Source: Pandoraea pnomenusa (GTDB taxonomy: Bacteria > Pseudomonadota > Gammaproteobacteria > Burkholderiales > Burkholderiaceae). Taken from it: 64,000 bases of DNA. The position numbers were made by a program, and so were the translations under genes. The stretch lies in the NCBI RefSeq assembly GCF_000767615.3, contig NZ_CP009553.3, positions 4,712,001 through 4,776,000 of the forward strand, given 5' to 3'. Numbering within the stretch: the stretch's first letter is position 1; each line of letters begins with the position of its first letter. The notes under the pieces are model-generated. The model saw only the letters and a list, made by a program, of their open reading frames with translations, searched no databases and had not been told where the DNA came from. This document shows, piece after piece, positions 53,187 through 62,592 of the stretch.

Positions 53187-53924
53187 ATGCACAGCCCAAC
53201 TCCGTCGTCGGCCCCGAGCGCCGATGCCACGCTCGCGCAAAGCGCCTACCTGCGGCTTCGCAGCGACATCGTCGAGGGGCATCTCGCGCCCGGGGAGAAG
53301 TTGCGCGTGGAGCATCTGAAGGATCGATACGACGTTGGCGCGGGTACGCTGCGCGAAGCACTGGCGTTGCTGGTGGCCGACGCGCTCGTCGTCCAGCATG
53401 GGCACAGGGGATTTCGCGTCACGCCGATCTCGCTGGCCGATTTCATCGACATCACCGAAACGCGCGTGCAGTTGGAGACCGAGGCATTGCGCCAGTCCAT
53501 CGCGCTGGGGGACGACGTCTGGGAAGCCGACCTGACGAGCGCGTTTCACCTGCTCTCGCTCGCCGAGGAGCGGTTGGGCGACGGCATGGGGGACAACGGC
53601 GGTCAGTTCGCCCAATGGGAGACGCGCAATCGCGCCTTTCACGAGGTGCTGATTAGGGCGTGTCCGTCGCGCTGGCTGCACCACTTCCTCGCGATCCTCT
53701 ATCGCCAGTCGGAGCGCTACCGGCGCTTGTCGATCACCCATCGGCCGGTGCCGCGCGACGTTCACGAAGAACATCAGGCAATCTTCGATGCCTGCCTCGC
53801 GCGCGACGCCGACAAGGCGACGGCACTGCTCGCGACCCACATCCGCAAGACGCTCGAAGCGGTCCGGGAGTTGCCCGACGCCGTCATCAACGCCGGCACG
53901 GTGCCGCTCGCGCCGGTGCGCTGA
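53187..53924 (+). CDS. GntR-family (FCD-type) transcriptional regulator
   Basis: A 245-residue regulator. The winged helix is about residues 15-80 (AYLRLRSDIVEGHLAPGEKLRVEHLKDRYDVGAGTLREALALLVADALV), and the all-helical FCD effector domain follows, with metal/ligand-binding His residues in RNRAFHEVLI and DVHEEHQAIFDACL. Divergent from the hydroxymuconic-type dehydrogenase across 240 bases, it probably represses that gene until an acid or semialdehyde ligand binds. Confidence 0.9.
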   Translation: MHSPTPSSAPSADATLAQSAYLRLRSDIVEGHLAPGEKLRVEHLKDRYDVGAGTLREALALLVADALVVQHGHRGFRVTPISLADFIDITETRVQLETEALRQSIALGDDVWEADLTSAFHLLSLAEERLGDGMGDNGGQFAQWETRNRAFHEVLIRACPSRWLHHFLAILYRQSERYRRLSITHRPVPRDVHEEHQAIFDACLARDADKATALLATHIRKTLEAVRELPDAVINAGTVPLAPVR

Positions 53925-53943
53925 GCGGTTTTCGCCGCATCGC

Positions 53944-53959
53944 GTGCCGCGCTCGGCAC
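53944..53959. terminator. Small hairpin between convergent genes
   Basis: Perfect 6-base arms GTGCCG and CGGCAC around CGCT, between the GntR stop and the convergent amidohydrolase stop. Weak terminator candidate. Confidence 0.4.
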
Positions 53960-53972
53960 CTGGCGTTTAGCT

Positions 53973-55139
53973 TTAGCGCGGCAGGCTGTCGCGCACGATC
54001 CGGGCGAAGTAGCGCGCACCGAGCGGCAGAATCGCGTCGTTGAAGTCGTAGCAGGCGTTATGCAGGGGAATCGCCCCCGGCGCGTCGCCGCTGCCGTTGC
54101 CGATGAACATGAAGTTGCCCGGCACATGTTGCAGGAACACACCGAAGTCCTCCGACGCCATCATGGGCGCGACGTCCGCATCGACCGTTGCGGGTTCCGT
54201 CACCGACCGCGCTGCCTTCACCGCGAGCGCCGTGTTTTCGGCCCAGTTCACCGTCGGCGCGAACTCGTGCGTGTACTCGAACTCGCAGTGCGCGCCGTGC
54301 ATCGCGCAGATGCCGATGCAGATCTCGCGCATGCGCGATTCGAGCAATTGCTGCACGTCGGGTGTGTAGCTGCGCGTGTCGCCCTTGATCACGACATGCG
54401 TCGGAATGGCGTTGCGAATGCCGTCGGTGACGAACTCCGTGCAGGACACGACCGCTGACTGGCCCGGATCGACGTTGCGCGACACCACGGTCTGAAGCGC
54501 GAGGACGATCTGCGCGCCAATGACCAGCGGATCGATCCCCATGTGCGGGCGCGCGGCATGCGTGCCTTTGCCCCGAATGCGAATGACGAAGTTGTCTTCG
54601 CTCGCCATGATGCCGCCAGCGCGGGTCGCGAAATGCCCTGCGGGAATGCCCGGCATGTTGTGCACGCCGTAGATCGCATCGATGGGAAAGCGATCGAGCA
54701 GGCCGTCCGCGATCATGGCTTTCGCGCCTCGGCCGTGTTCCTCGGCCGGCTGGAAGATGAAACGCACCGTGCCGTTGAAGTCGCGCGACCCGGCGAGCAG
54801 TTTCGCGGCGCCGAGCACCATCGACATGTGCCCGTCGTGGCCGCACGCGTGCATCTTGCCGGGCACCTGCGACGCGTATGCGCGCCCCGGCGCCTGCTCG
54901 GCGATCATGAGCGCGTCCATGTCGGCGCGGATGCCGATCGCGCCGCCCCCCTCCCCAACCCGCAGGTTCGCCACGATGCCCGTACCGCCGATGCCGCGAT
55001 GCACCTCGAGCCCCAGGCTCTCCAGGATCGTGGCCACGCGCTGCGACGTGCCGACCTCCTCGAAGCCGGTCTCCGGCTCGCGGTGGAACGCATGGCGCCA
55101 GCTTTTGAGCGCGTCGGCAAAGTAGGTGTCCTGAGTCAT
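53973..55139 (-). CDS. M20-family amidohydrolase (N-acyl amino acid hydrolase)
   Basis: A 388-residue peptidase-M20D metal-dependent amidohydrolase (HipO/AbgB-like), which splits N-acyl amino acids. Metal-binding motifs are ACGHDGHM and FQPAEEHGRGA; DALMIAE near residue 75 and the ASEDFG block near the C-terminus also fit. Start at ATG 55139. It is the last gene of a three-gene unit, 37 bases after diaminopropionate ammonia-lyase, so an N-acylated 2,3-diaminopropionate or similar compound is a natural guess for its substrate. Confidence 0.9.
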   Translation of the reverse strand: MTQDTYFADALKSWRHAFHREPETGFEEVGTSQRVATILESLGLEVHRGIGGTGIVANLRVGEGGGAIGIRADMDALMIAEQAPGRAYASQVPGKMHACGHDGHMSMVLGAAKLLAGSRDFNGTVRFIFQPAEEHGRGAKAMIADGLLDRFPIDAIYGVHNMPGIPAGHFATRAGGIMASEDNFVIRIRGKGTHAARPHMGIDPLVIGAQIVLALQTVVSRNVDPGQSAVVSCTEFVTDGIRNAIPTHVVIKGDTRSYTPDVQQLLESRMREICIGICAMHGAHCEFEYTHEFAPTVNWAENTALAVKAARSVTEPATVDADVAPMMASEDFGVFLQHVPGNFMFIGNGSGDAPGAIPLHNACYDFNDAILPLGARYFARIVRDSLPR

Positions 55140-55176
55140 GCGAGCGTCTCCCTGAGTCGATGTCCGATGGCGCCGT

Positions 55177-56409
55177 TCAGCGCGCCATCCATGCCTGCTG
55201 ACGTCCGGCGACCGACGCGGCCGTCTCGCCGACGAGTTCCGCGTAGACGGACGGCGCCGTCGCACCCTCGGTGCTGATGAGCAACACGCGCGATTGCGCC
55301 GTCAGGCCGATCGCGGACGCGATGGCAGGGACTGCCGCCGCCCGGATCAGTCCGGCCGGCCCCGCCGCACCCGACTCGCCTGCCACGAAAGGCACGTCGT
55401 GCTCGCTGCCGCGGGCCAGACGCCGCATGGCCTCGACCGCCTGCGCATCGGTCACGGTCATGAAGGCATCGACCGACGGCTGGAGGAATCGCCACGCAAG
55501 CGGCGACGTCTCACCGCAAGCCAATCCCGCCATGACCGAGTCGACCGAACCCGACGCAGACGCCGCGCGTCCCGAGATGGCACTCTGATACAGGCAGTCG
55601 GCCTGCTCGGGTTCCACCACCACGAAGGTCGGGCGCCATGCGCCCCAACGCTCCCAAAGATAACTCACGATGCCGGCCGCCAGTCCGCCTACGCCACCCT
55701 GCAGAAAGACGTGCGTGACCGGGCAGGCATCGTCCGCCGGCAAAGCCGTCGCGGTCAACGCCTCGACGACTTCCGCCACCACCGTTGCGTAGCCTTGCAT
55801 GACATCGCGCGGGATCGCCTCGTAGCCCTCGTATGACGTATCCGATACGACATGCCAGCCGTGACGCGCGGCGAGCGCCGCCGCCGTCTCCACCGACGCA
55901 TCGTAATTCCCGGCAATGCGCACGATCTCGGCGCCATGGGCGGCAATGGCCTGCTCGCGCTCGTCGCTCACGTGCGCATGCAGCACGATCACGCAACGGC
56001 AGCCGATGCTCTGCGCCGCCGCGGCCAGCGCGCGGCCGTGATTGCCATCCGTTGCGCTGACGACGGTGACGCCGGCGAGCGCCGCGCGGTGCTCGCCGGC
56101 GAGCAGGGAGCGTGCGGTGAAGTGGCTCCCGGCGAACTCGCGCAGCAACAGGCGCACGAGGGCAATCGGCGCACCGAGCGCCTTGAAGCTGCCCAGCGGC
56201 GAGCGCAGCGCTTCGTCCTTCACGAGCACGCTGCGCACGCCGAGCGAGGCCGCGAGATCGGGCAGTGCACGCAGCGGCGTGCTTCCGGGCGCGAGGCCCT
56301 GCCAGTGCGCAAGCCATTCGCGGCTTTGCTGCGCACGCGCGATGCTCATGATTTCCTGAAGATCCGCGGGATATGGCGCACGCGTGGCATGCGGGTTGAC
56401 GTAGAACAT
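55177..56409 (-). CDS. dpaL: Diaminopropionate ammonia-lyase
   Basis: A 410-residue fold-type II PLP enzyme (YgeX/DpaL) that converts 2,3-diaminopropionate to pyruvate and two ammonia. The PLP Lys is Lys76 in LGSFKALG, and the phosphate-binding Gly-rich loop is GGVGGLAAG. ATDGNHGRALA is the Asn-containing cofactor loop, and SVDSVMAGLACGETS is typical of the DAPAL family. It sits between two metal-dependent amidohydrolase genes, as ygeX does beside ygeY in E. coli. Confidence 0.93.
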   Translation of the reverse strand: MFYVNPHATRAPYPADLQEIMSIARAQQSREWLAHWQGLAPGSTPLRALPDLAASLGVRSVLVKDEALRSPLGSFKALGAPIALVRLLLREFAGSHFTARSLLAGEHRAALAGVTVVSATDGNHGRALAAAAQSIGCRCVIVLHAHVSDEREQAIAAHGAEIVRIAGNYDASVETAAALAARHGWHVVSDTSYEGYEAIPRDVMQGYATVVAEVVEALTATALPADDACPVTHVFLQGGVGGLAAGIVSYLWERWGAWRPTFVVVEPEQADCLYQSAISGRAASASGSVDSVMAGLACGETSPLAWRFLQPSVDAFMTVTDAQAVEAMRRLARGSEHDVPFVAGESGAAGPAGLIRAAAVPAIASAIGLTAQSRVLLISTEGATAPSVYAELVGETAASVAGRQQAWMAR

Positions 56410-56461
56410 GGGGGGCTCCGGAAAATTCGGTGTAGCGGCGCGGGCTTGGGTGGGCGGCGGA

Positions 56462-57718
56462 TTACGTCGTCGCGCCCAGACGTTGTGCGACGACGTCGAG
56501 CAGGATTTGCGCGCCGCGCACGAGCTGATCGTCGTCGGTATGCTCGCGCGGGTTGTGGCTGATGCCGCCGCGGCTCGGCACGAAAATCATCGCCGCCGGT
56601 GCGATCCTCGCCATCATTTGCGCGTCGTGCCCCGCGCCCGAGGTCATGCGCCGATACGACAAGCCGCGACGCTTCGTGCACGTCTCGATGACGTCCGTCA
56701 GCCCGGCGTCGAAAACGACGGGCGAGAAGCGTGCGAGACGCTCCGTCGAAATGCGCACGCCCTCCTGCTCGGCGATCGTCGCGAGATACGCAGCGAAGCG
56801 GGCCTCGCCCGCAGCCAGGCGTTGCTCGTCCGGATCGCGCATGTCGACGGTGAAGACCGCCTTGCGCGGAATCACATTGACGACGCCCGGCTCCACCCTG
56901 AACGTGCCGACGGTAGCGAGCGTCGTGCCGGCGTCGATGGCGATGCGTCGCAGCTCGGCCACGGCGGCGGCGGCGACGTAACCTGCATCGTGGCGCAGGT
57001 GCGTCGGCGTCGTCCCCGCGTGATTCGCATTGCCGTGGACCGTCACCTGCTGCCATGAAATGCCCTGCAGGTTCTCCACCACGCCGATTTCCAACCCCTC
57101 CGCTTCGAGGATCGGGCCCTGCTCGATGTGCAGTTCGAGATACTCGTGCGGCACCAGCGTGCCCGGCGCCATTTCGCCCGCGTAGCCGATGCGCACGAGT
57201 TCGTCGCCCAGACGCGCGCCGTCGGTGCCGATGGCGTCGAGCGCTTCATCGAGAGGCAAGCCGCCCGCATGCACCAGCGACCCCATCATGTCGGGATGAA
57301 AGCGGGCACCCTCCTCGTTCGTGAATGCCGCCACCGTGATCGGACGCGACGGCACGATGCCGGCATCGCGAAACGCGCGCGCGACCGCGAGGCCACCCAG
57401 TACTCCGTAGCAGCCGTCGAGCGCACCGGCGTTGACCACGGTGTCGATGTGCGACCCCATCATGAGCGGGCGCACTGTCGGATTCGACGACGCCAGCGTG
57501 CCGAAGATGTTGCCGATACGGTCAATTTGCACGTCGAGATCAAGTTCGCGCATCCAGGCGACGACCTGATCGCGGCCCGCTTTTTCGTCGTCGGTCAGCG
57601 CCACGCGAGTGCGCCCGCCCGCCACGGGATCGGCGCCGATCTCCCCGAGCTCGCGAAGTTGCTGCAACAGGCGCGCGCCATTGAGTTCGAGCGTGTCGGA
57701 AGAATTCGTCTGGGGCAT
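56462..57718 (-). CDS. Zn-dependent M20 hydrolase (N-carbamoyl-L-amino acid hydrolase/ureidopropionase type)
   Basis: A 418-residue member of the HyuC/AmaB/AllC group, which hydrolyses N-carbamoyl or related amide bonds of amino acids. The metal-binding regions are GSHIDTVVNAGALDGCYGVLGGL and TNEEGARFHPDMMGS; the LELHIEQGPILEAEG block and the C-terminal SGAGHDAQMMARIAPAAMIFVPS are also typical. It is the first gene of the unit with dpaL and the second hydrolase. Divergent from an Lrp-type regulator across 138 bases. Confidence 0.9.
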   Translation of the reverse strand: MPQTNSSDTLELNGARLLQQLRELGEIGADPVAGGRTRVALTDDEKAGRDQVVAWMRELDLDVQIDRIGNIFGTLASSNPTVRPLMMGSHIDTVVNAGALDGCYGVLGGLAVARAFRDAGIVPSRPITVAAFTNEEGARFHPDMMGSLVHAGGLPLDEALDAIGTDGARLGDELVRIGYAGEMAPGTLVPHEYLELHIEQGPILEAEGLEIGVVENLQGISWQQVTVHGNANHAGTTPTHLRHDAGYVAAAAVAELRRIAIDAGTTLATVGTFRVEPGVVNVIPRKAVFTVDMRDPDEQRLAAGEARFAAYLATIAEQEGVRISTERLARFSPVVFDAGLTDVIETCTKRRGLSYRRMTSGAGHDAQMMARIAPAAMIFVPSRGGISHNPREHTDDDQLVRGAQILLDVVAQRLGATT

Positions 57719-57856
57719 GGGAAAGTCTCGGGTGTCGCGCTCGTCGATGGGAGTGTCGACGCTGGCGGAGTATCATCGTCAAGCCTGAATAATATTCCGC
57801 GGCATGCGTACGATTTGCGCGTTTTGTCGCCTGTAATCGAATTTTTATTGCGCACC

Positions 57857-58333
57857 ATGAGCCTCGACAGTTACGACATCGCCCTGCTCGCGGCGATTCA
57901 GCAGGACGCCACGACACCGCAGCACGCGCTCGGCGCGCGGGTGAACCTGTCGTCCGCGGCCGTCAACCGACGCCTGAAGAAACTCGCCGACGAAGGTGTG
58001 ACGTGCGGCACCGTCTCGCGCATCGATCCGGCGAGCGTCGGCTATCCGCTCACCATCATCACCGAGGTGGAAGTCGAGAACGAGCGGCTCGACCTGCTCG
58101 ATGCGATGAAGCGCAGTTTCCTCGCGTGCCCGCAGGTCCAGCAGTGCTACTACGTCGCGGGCGAGTGCGACTTCGTGGTGATCATGGTGGTCCGGAACAT
58201 GGCGCAGTACACCGAACTCACCCGCTCGCTCTTTTTCGAGAGCAACAACGTCAAGCGTTTCAAGACGCTCGTCTCGATGAGCAACGTGAAGGTTGGCCTG
58301 GAAGTGCCGCTGGACGCGGTTGACGGGAAGTAG
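57857..58333 (+). CDS. Lrp/AsnC-family transcriptional regulator
   Basis: A 158-residue regulator with an N-terminal helix-turn-helix (MSLDSYDIALLAAIQQDATTPQHALGARVNLSSAAVNRRLKKLADEG) and a C-terminal RAM ligand-binding domain with VQQCYYVAGECDFVVIMVV. Divergent from the diaminopropionate module, it probably controls that module in response to an amino acid. Start at ATG 57857 begins directly at the DNA-binding domain; the frame runs far upstream but would overlap the divergent gene. Confidence 0.92.
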   Translation: MSLDSYDIALLAAIQQDATTPQHALGARVNLSSAAVNRRLKKLADEGVTCGTVSRIDPASVGYPLTIITEVEVENERLDLLDAMKRSFLACPQVQQCYYVAGECDFVVIMVVRNMAQYTELTRSLFFESNNVKRFKTLVSMSNVKVGLEVPLDAVDGK

Positions 58334-58348
58334 CCGCTTAGGCGGTGC

Positions 58349-59056
58349 TCATGCCTGCGGCGCAATTTCCTCGCGCAGCGCGTCGATGAAGGCGCGCATG
58401 GTGGCGACGCGTCGTTCGGCAATGGCCCGCGCGGCCGGTGTCACGAGGCCGTCGGCCAGTTGGAAGAGTTTCGTCTCGAAGTGATCGAGCGCATAGCGAC
58501 GGTCGGCGAGCGGGCGTTGCGCGGCGAACGGGTCCAGGGGTGCGTACAGGCGCGAGCCCATGCGTCCGGCCACGTAGAACGTGCGCGCAATCCCGATGGC
58601 GCCGATCGCATCGAGCCGGTCGGCGTCGCGCAGCACCTGGGCTTCGAACGAGCGAGGCGTGATCCCGGCCGAAAAGCTGTGCGCCTCGATCACATGCGCC
58701 GTCGCGTCGATGCGCGCCGCCTCCCAACCCATCGCGTGCAGGATCGCGCTTGCCTTGTCGGCGGACAACCGCGACGCTAACGCGCGACGCGGATCGTGCT
58801 TCTCCACCGGCACGCAATCGTGCAAGAGCGTAGCCACGGCAAGCATCTCGAGATCGGCGGCCTGGGCGTTCGCCGCAATCTCCTTCACGAGCTTCCAGAC
58901 GCGAATCAGGTGCGAGGCATCGTGGGAGCCATCACGCGTGCCATCGGGCGTGCCATCGGGCGAACCGTCGGCATGCGCATCCTGCGGGTTGATGCCCAGC
59001 GCGTCGAGGACGGCGGCAATGGTTGTCTCGAACGGGGCAAAGGCGTGCGCAAGCAT
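58349..59056 (-). CDS. HD-domain phosphohydrolase (YedJ-like)
   Basis: A 235-residue metal-dependent phosphohydrolase. The HD motif set is visible: HDASH at about residues 45-49, LLHDC near residue 79, EAHSF near 124 and the RDADRLDAIGAIGIART block. Substrate not known. A run of 4-residue repeats (DGSPDGTPDGTRDGSH, about residues 31-46) is inserted just before the first His, from a 12-base tandem DNA repeat. Converges with the Lrp gene (15 bases). Confidence 0.88.
   Translation of the reverse strand: MLAHAFAPFETTIAAVLDALGINPQDAHADGSPDGTPDGTRDGSHDASHLIRVWKLVKEIAANAQAADLEMLAVATLLHDCVPVEKHDPRRALASRLSADKASAILHAMGWEAARIDATAHVIEAHSFSAGITPRSFEAQVLRDADRLDAIGAIGIARTFYVAGRMGSRLYAPLDPFAAQRPLADRRYALDHFETKLFQLADGLVTPAARAIAERRVATMRAFIDALREEIAPQA
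58925..58972. repeat. Four 12-base tandem repeats inside the HD-hydrolase gene
   Basis: Units of 12 bases related to CGTGCCATCGGG; the two middle copies are identical and the outer two degenerate. They keep the reading frame and add four residues each (DGTP-like), so copy number can change without loss of the protein. Confidence 0.75.
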
Positions 59057-59244
59057 GGCGGTGAAACGGCTGACGAGGGAATGCCCTCGATTCTACCGGT
59101 CATCGACTTCGCCATGCCGGCGGACACTGCGCGTCTTCGCGGTTCGAATATCAAGACACCACAAAGACGCGGACGACACCGTCGCAAGGCAGACGAACCG
59201 ACCTTCGATGCGATCGCCAGGAACCAGGGGCGCAACTTCGCGCG

Positions 59245-60339
59245 TCAGTACCCGGACCCGGACGGTTGTTTTGACGTTTTGCTTGCGCCGGCTGTGTTCG
59301 CATGGGCTTCGGCAACCGACGCAATGATGTCGATGGCTTCTCGAATCTGCTTTCGCGAGATATTCAGGTAAGGAATGACACGGACGCCGTCGGTACCGGA
59401 CGGAAGGACATGAAGTCCGCGTTCGTAGAGCTTTTCGACGAACTCTCCCGCCGGGAGACTGTTGATGCCGAAGCGAACAATGTTCGTCTCCACGGTGGCG
59501 ACATCCAATTCTATGCCCGGCAAATCCGCGATTCCATGAGCCAGCAGCTGCGCATGTTCGTGATCTTCCAGAAGGCGCTCCCGATGGTGCCGCAGCGCGA
59601 ACAGCGCGCCGGCGGCAATGATTCCCGCCTGTCGAAACCCACCTCCGATCTGCTGCTTGAAGCGGCGCGCTCGGTCGATGAATTCCTTCGAGCCGGCGAG
59701 GGCGGAACCCACCGGGGCGCCCAGACCTTTGGAAAAGCAAACGCTCACGGAGTCAAAGTGTTTCGCGTACTCCGCCTCGGCGATGCCCGTCGACGCCGTT
59801 GCATGCCACAGGCGTGCACCGTCGAGATGCAGCGAGAGACCCCGTGATCTGGCCAGGTCGCAAACATCCTTCAACTGGGCGAGCGGCCAAACCTTGCCAC
59901 CACCGATGTTATGCGTGTTTTCCAGGCACAGCAGCTTCACCGGCGCCGGGATGGTGGTCGGAAAGAATCGATGCGCTTCCCCCAACGCAGCGGATACGTT
60001 CTCCGGTGAGAATACGCCGCGATTACCGGGCAGGAGGCGGGGCAGAACGCCCGATAACGCAGCGGGAGCGCCTCCCTCCAGGAGATATACGTGAGCATTC
60101 TGGTCAAAGAGCACGGCATCCCCCGGCTCCGTGTGAGCCCGGATACCCACTTGATTGGTCATCGTCCCGGTGACCATGTAGACGGCGTCTTCCTTGCCCA
60201 ACAAGGCTGCAACCTCTCGCTCGAGTTCCTTTACGGTCGGGTCGTCACCGTAAACATCATCGCCAACGATCGCGGAAGCCATGGCACTTCGCATTGCATG
60301 GGTGGGTTGACTGCAGGTGTCGCTGCGCAAATCGATCAT
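59245..60339 (-). CDS. ltaE: Low-specificity L-threonine aldolase
   Basis: A 364-residue PLP enzyme that splits L-threonine or L-allo-threonine into glycine and acetaldehyde. MIDLRSDTCSQPTHAMRSAMASAIVGDDVYGDDPT is the standard start, and the PLP Lys is in SVSVCFSKGLGAPVG. The ATG at 60339 begins this block; 11 upstream codons are dropped. The AraC gene upstream ends 79 bases away on the same strand, so the two may be linked. Confidence 0.93.
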   Translation of the reverse strand: MIDLRSDTCSQPTHAMRSAMASAIVGDDVYGDDPTVKELEREVAALLGKEDAVYMVTGTMTNQVGIRAHTEPGDAVLFDQNAHVYLLEGGAPAALSGVLPRLLPGNRGVFSPENVSAALGEAHRFFPTTIPAPVKLLCLENTHNIGGGKVWPLAQLKDVCDLARSRGLSLHLDGARLWHATASTGIAEAEYAKHFDSVSVCFSKGLGAPVGSALAGSKEFIDRARRFKQQIGGGFRQAGIIAAGALFALRHHRERLLEDHEHAQLLAHGIADLPGIELDVATVETNIVRFGINSLPAGEFVEKLYERGLHVLPSGTDGVRVIPYLNISRKQIREAIDIIASVAEAHANTAGASKTSKQPSGSGY

Positions 60340-60418
60340 TTCATGACTCCCCAAGGGAACATATGGCCCCACAGTGTGGGATGAAATGAAATGCGTCTTT
60401 TGGATAATCTTGCGGATA

Positions 60419-61255
60419 TTATTGGCGCGCCGTCCCGGGTGGAACCCCGTAGAACTTGCAAAACTCCCGGCTCAGGTGGCTCTGATCGCAATATCCCACC
60501 TCGATAGCGACCTGGCGCAGCGGCATGCCTCTCAATAGAAGCCCTTTTGCCAACGCAACGCGCCGCTGAATGAGATAGGCATGAGGCGCAATGCCGATCA
60601 CGCGCTTAAACTCGCGCAGTAGATGAAATGCGCTGATGCCGGCCACTTCCGTAAGCTGGTCAAGCGACGGGTTCGCTGTCACATGCGCGTCGATATAGTC
60701 ACGCGCGCGCCGTACGGCGATCGGTATGGCCAGCGGATGTCGAACACCTTTTGCACCGACACAATGCCGGTCAATCAATTGAAAGACTGCAACGGTCAGC
60801 CGTGAGCTCTTCTCCAACTGGCTTGCGTCGGTCGACTGCGAGCATCGGTGAGCCGCGAGAAGCAACCGCATTGTCTCGACGTCGTCGATGACGACATCGG
60901 GAAAATGCAGCTCTCCCTTGAGGCCGGGATCATGCGCCCCGACCAGACGAACGAAATCCCTGGTGGGAATGTATGCCATACGATAGTCCCACCCGCCGTC
61001 GATCGCCGGTCTCCCCTCGTGAATGCTTCCCGGATTGATGACACAGATCGTGCCTTGCGGCATGATCGCGCGCCGCCCTCGACCGTCGAGATACGCCTGC
61101 GCGCCTCGCTCGATGACGCCGATCGCATATTCGTCATGCGCGTGCGGCGGAAATCGATGTGTCCGGTAACTCGCGACCATCAGTTCGGCGTTCGCGAAAT
61201 CCGGCTCACGCCATAGTTTCACTCGATTGAGCGGCACAGTGCCGATCGTAGCCAT
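60419..61255 (-). CDS. AraC-family transcriptional regulator with N-terminal cupin
   Basis: A 278-residue regulator. The N-terminal AraC-type cupin (about residues 25-115: HRFPPHAHDEYAIGVIERG) binds the effector and the two helix-turn-helices lie in residues 175-275 (PSLDQLTEVAGISAFHLLREFKRVIG and LRQVAIEVGYCDQSHLSREFCKFYG). The ATG at 61255 follows GGGAGCTTGAT. It may control ltaE downstream or the thiolase upstream; no clear site is seen. Confidence 0.9.
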   Translation of the reverse strand: MATIGTVPLNRVKLWREPDFANAELMVASYRTHRFPPHAHDEYAIGVIERGAQAYLDGRGRRAIMPQGTICVINPGSIHEGRPAIDGGWDYRMAYIPTRDFVRLVGAHDPGLKGELHFPDVVIDDVETMRLLLAAHRCSQSTDASQLEKSSRLTVAVFQLIDRHCVGAKGVRHPLAIPIAVRRARDYIDAHVTANPSLDQLTEVAGISAFHLLREFKRVIGIAPHAYLIQRRVALAKGLLLRGMPLRQVAIEVGYCDQSHLSREFCKFYGVPPGTARQ

Positions 61256-61361
61256 ATCAAGCTCCCGATCCACGTAGGATTCGTGCATGTCGCAACAAGC
61301 GGTCCCCAGCGGACGGCACGGCTTACGGACCGATTTTTTCCGCCAAGGCACTGGACAGATC

Positions 61362-62546
61362 CTACACCTCGACAGCAATCGCGGTAGCCTCGCCTCCGCC
61401 AATGCACAACGCTGCGACACCGCGTCGAAGACGCCGGCGACGCAGTGCGTGCAGCAGTGTGACAACCATACGTGCGCCTGTCGCACCGATCGGATGCCCC
61501 AAGGCGCATGCGCCCCCGTTGACATTCAACCGATCACGAGGAATCGCCAACTCCTTTGCCGCCGCCATGGCAACTACGGCGAAGGCTTCGTTGATCTCGA
61601 ACAAGTCCACATCGCCGATGTCCCACGCGGCCTTGTCGAGCAACTTCCGAATTGCGGGGATTGGCGCCGTCGTGTACCAGGCAGGATCATGGCTGAACGT
61701 CGCGTGCGCGCGGATTGTCGCAAGAACGGGCAGTCCCTCCCGCTCGGCGATCGAGCGTCGCGACAGGACCAGCGCCGCTGCGCCATCGCTATTGGAGGAA
61801 GCGCTCGCCGCGGTAATCGTGCCGTTCGGACGAAAGGCTGGCGGCAACGACCGGATTTTATCGGGCGACACCTTCAGGGGGTGTTCGTCGTGGGCAATCA
61901 GTCGCGGCACCCCCTTGTCGAGGACCGTGACCGGTGCGATTTCATCGGAAAATGCACCACTTTCGATGGCATTGCGAGCTCGCATCAATGTCTCCAAGGC
62001 GTACTCGTCCTGTTGCAAGCGATCGAACCCAAACCGCTCCGCCGCGGCCTCCCCGAAATCGCCCATCGATCGCCCTTTTTCGTAGGCGTCTTCCAGGCCA
62101 TCCAGAAGCATGTGATCGACCACCTGGTTGTGCCCCATGCGATATCCGCCCCGCGCGCCCGGCAGCAAATACGGCGCGCTCGACATCGACTCCATCCCGC
62201 CGCTCAACACAAAGTTCGCCGAGCCGGCGAGCAGCAGGTCGTGTCCAATCATGATGGCCTTCATACCCGAGCCACAGACCTTGTTCACCGTGGTCGCCCC
62301 GGTCGCGTCCGATAGCCCCGCCGCGCGCAATGCCTGGCGAGCCGGGGCTTGTCCAATGCCGGCCGCGAGAACACATCCCATGAAACTCTCATCGATCTTC
62401 TCGCGATCGAGACCTGCGCGTTCCACGGCGGCGCGAATGGCGTGTGCGCCCAACTCGGGAGCACTGACCGCCGAGAAATTCCCCCCGAATCTCCCCAACG
62501 GAGTGCGCACTGCGGAAATAATGACAACCGGATCCAGTTGGTCCAT
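61362..62546 (-). CDS. Acetyl-CoA acetyltransferase (thiolase)
   Basis: A 394-residue thiolase. The acyl-accepting Cys is Cys91 in NKVCGSGMKA, the base His is in NGGACALGHPIGATG and the second Cys in LCIGGGEATA. It makes or cleaves acetoacetyl-CoA in fatty acid or PHB metabolism. The ATG at 62546 follows GGAGAGTTCC. It lies between an HxlR and an AraC gene on the same strand, with no other beta-oxidation genes nearby. Confidence 0.93.
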   Translation of the reverse strand: MDQLDPVVIISAVRTPLGRFGGNFSAVSAPELGAHAIRAAVERAGLDREKIDESFMGCVLAAGIGQAPARQALRAAGLSDATGATTVNKVCGSGMKAIMIGHDLLLAGSANFVLSGGMESMSSAPYLLPGARGGYRMGHNQVVDHMLLDGLEDAYEKGRSMGDFGEAAAERFGFDRLQQDEYALETLMRARNAIESGAFSDEIAPVTVLDKGVPRLIAHDEHPLKVSPDKIRSLPPAFRPNGTITAASASSNSDGAAALVLSRRSIAEREGLPVLATIRAHATFSHDPAWYTTAPIPAIRKLLDKAAWDIGDVDLFEINEAFAVVAMAAAKELAIPRDRLNVNGGACALGHPIGATGARMVVTLLHALRRRRLRRGVAALCIGGGEATAIAVEV

Positions 62547-62592
62547 GGAACTCTCCACTTTTCAATGACGAGGCGTGTTTCGTGAATTGAAT

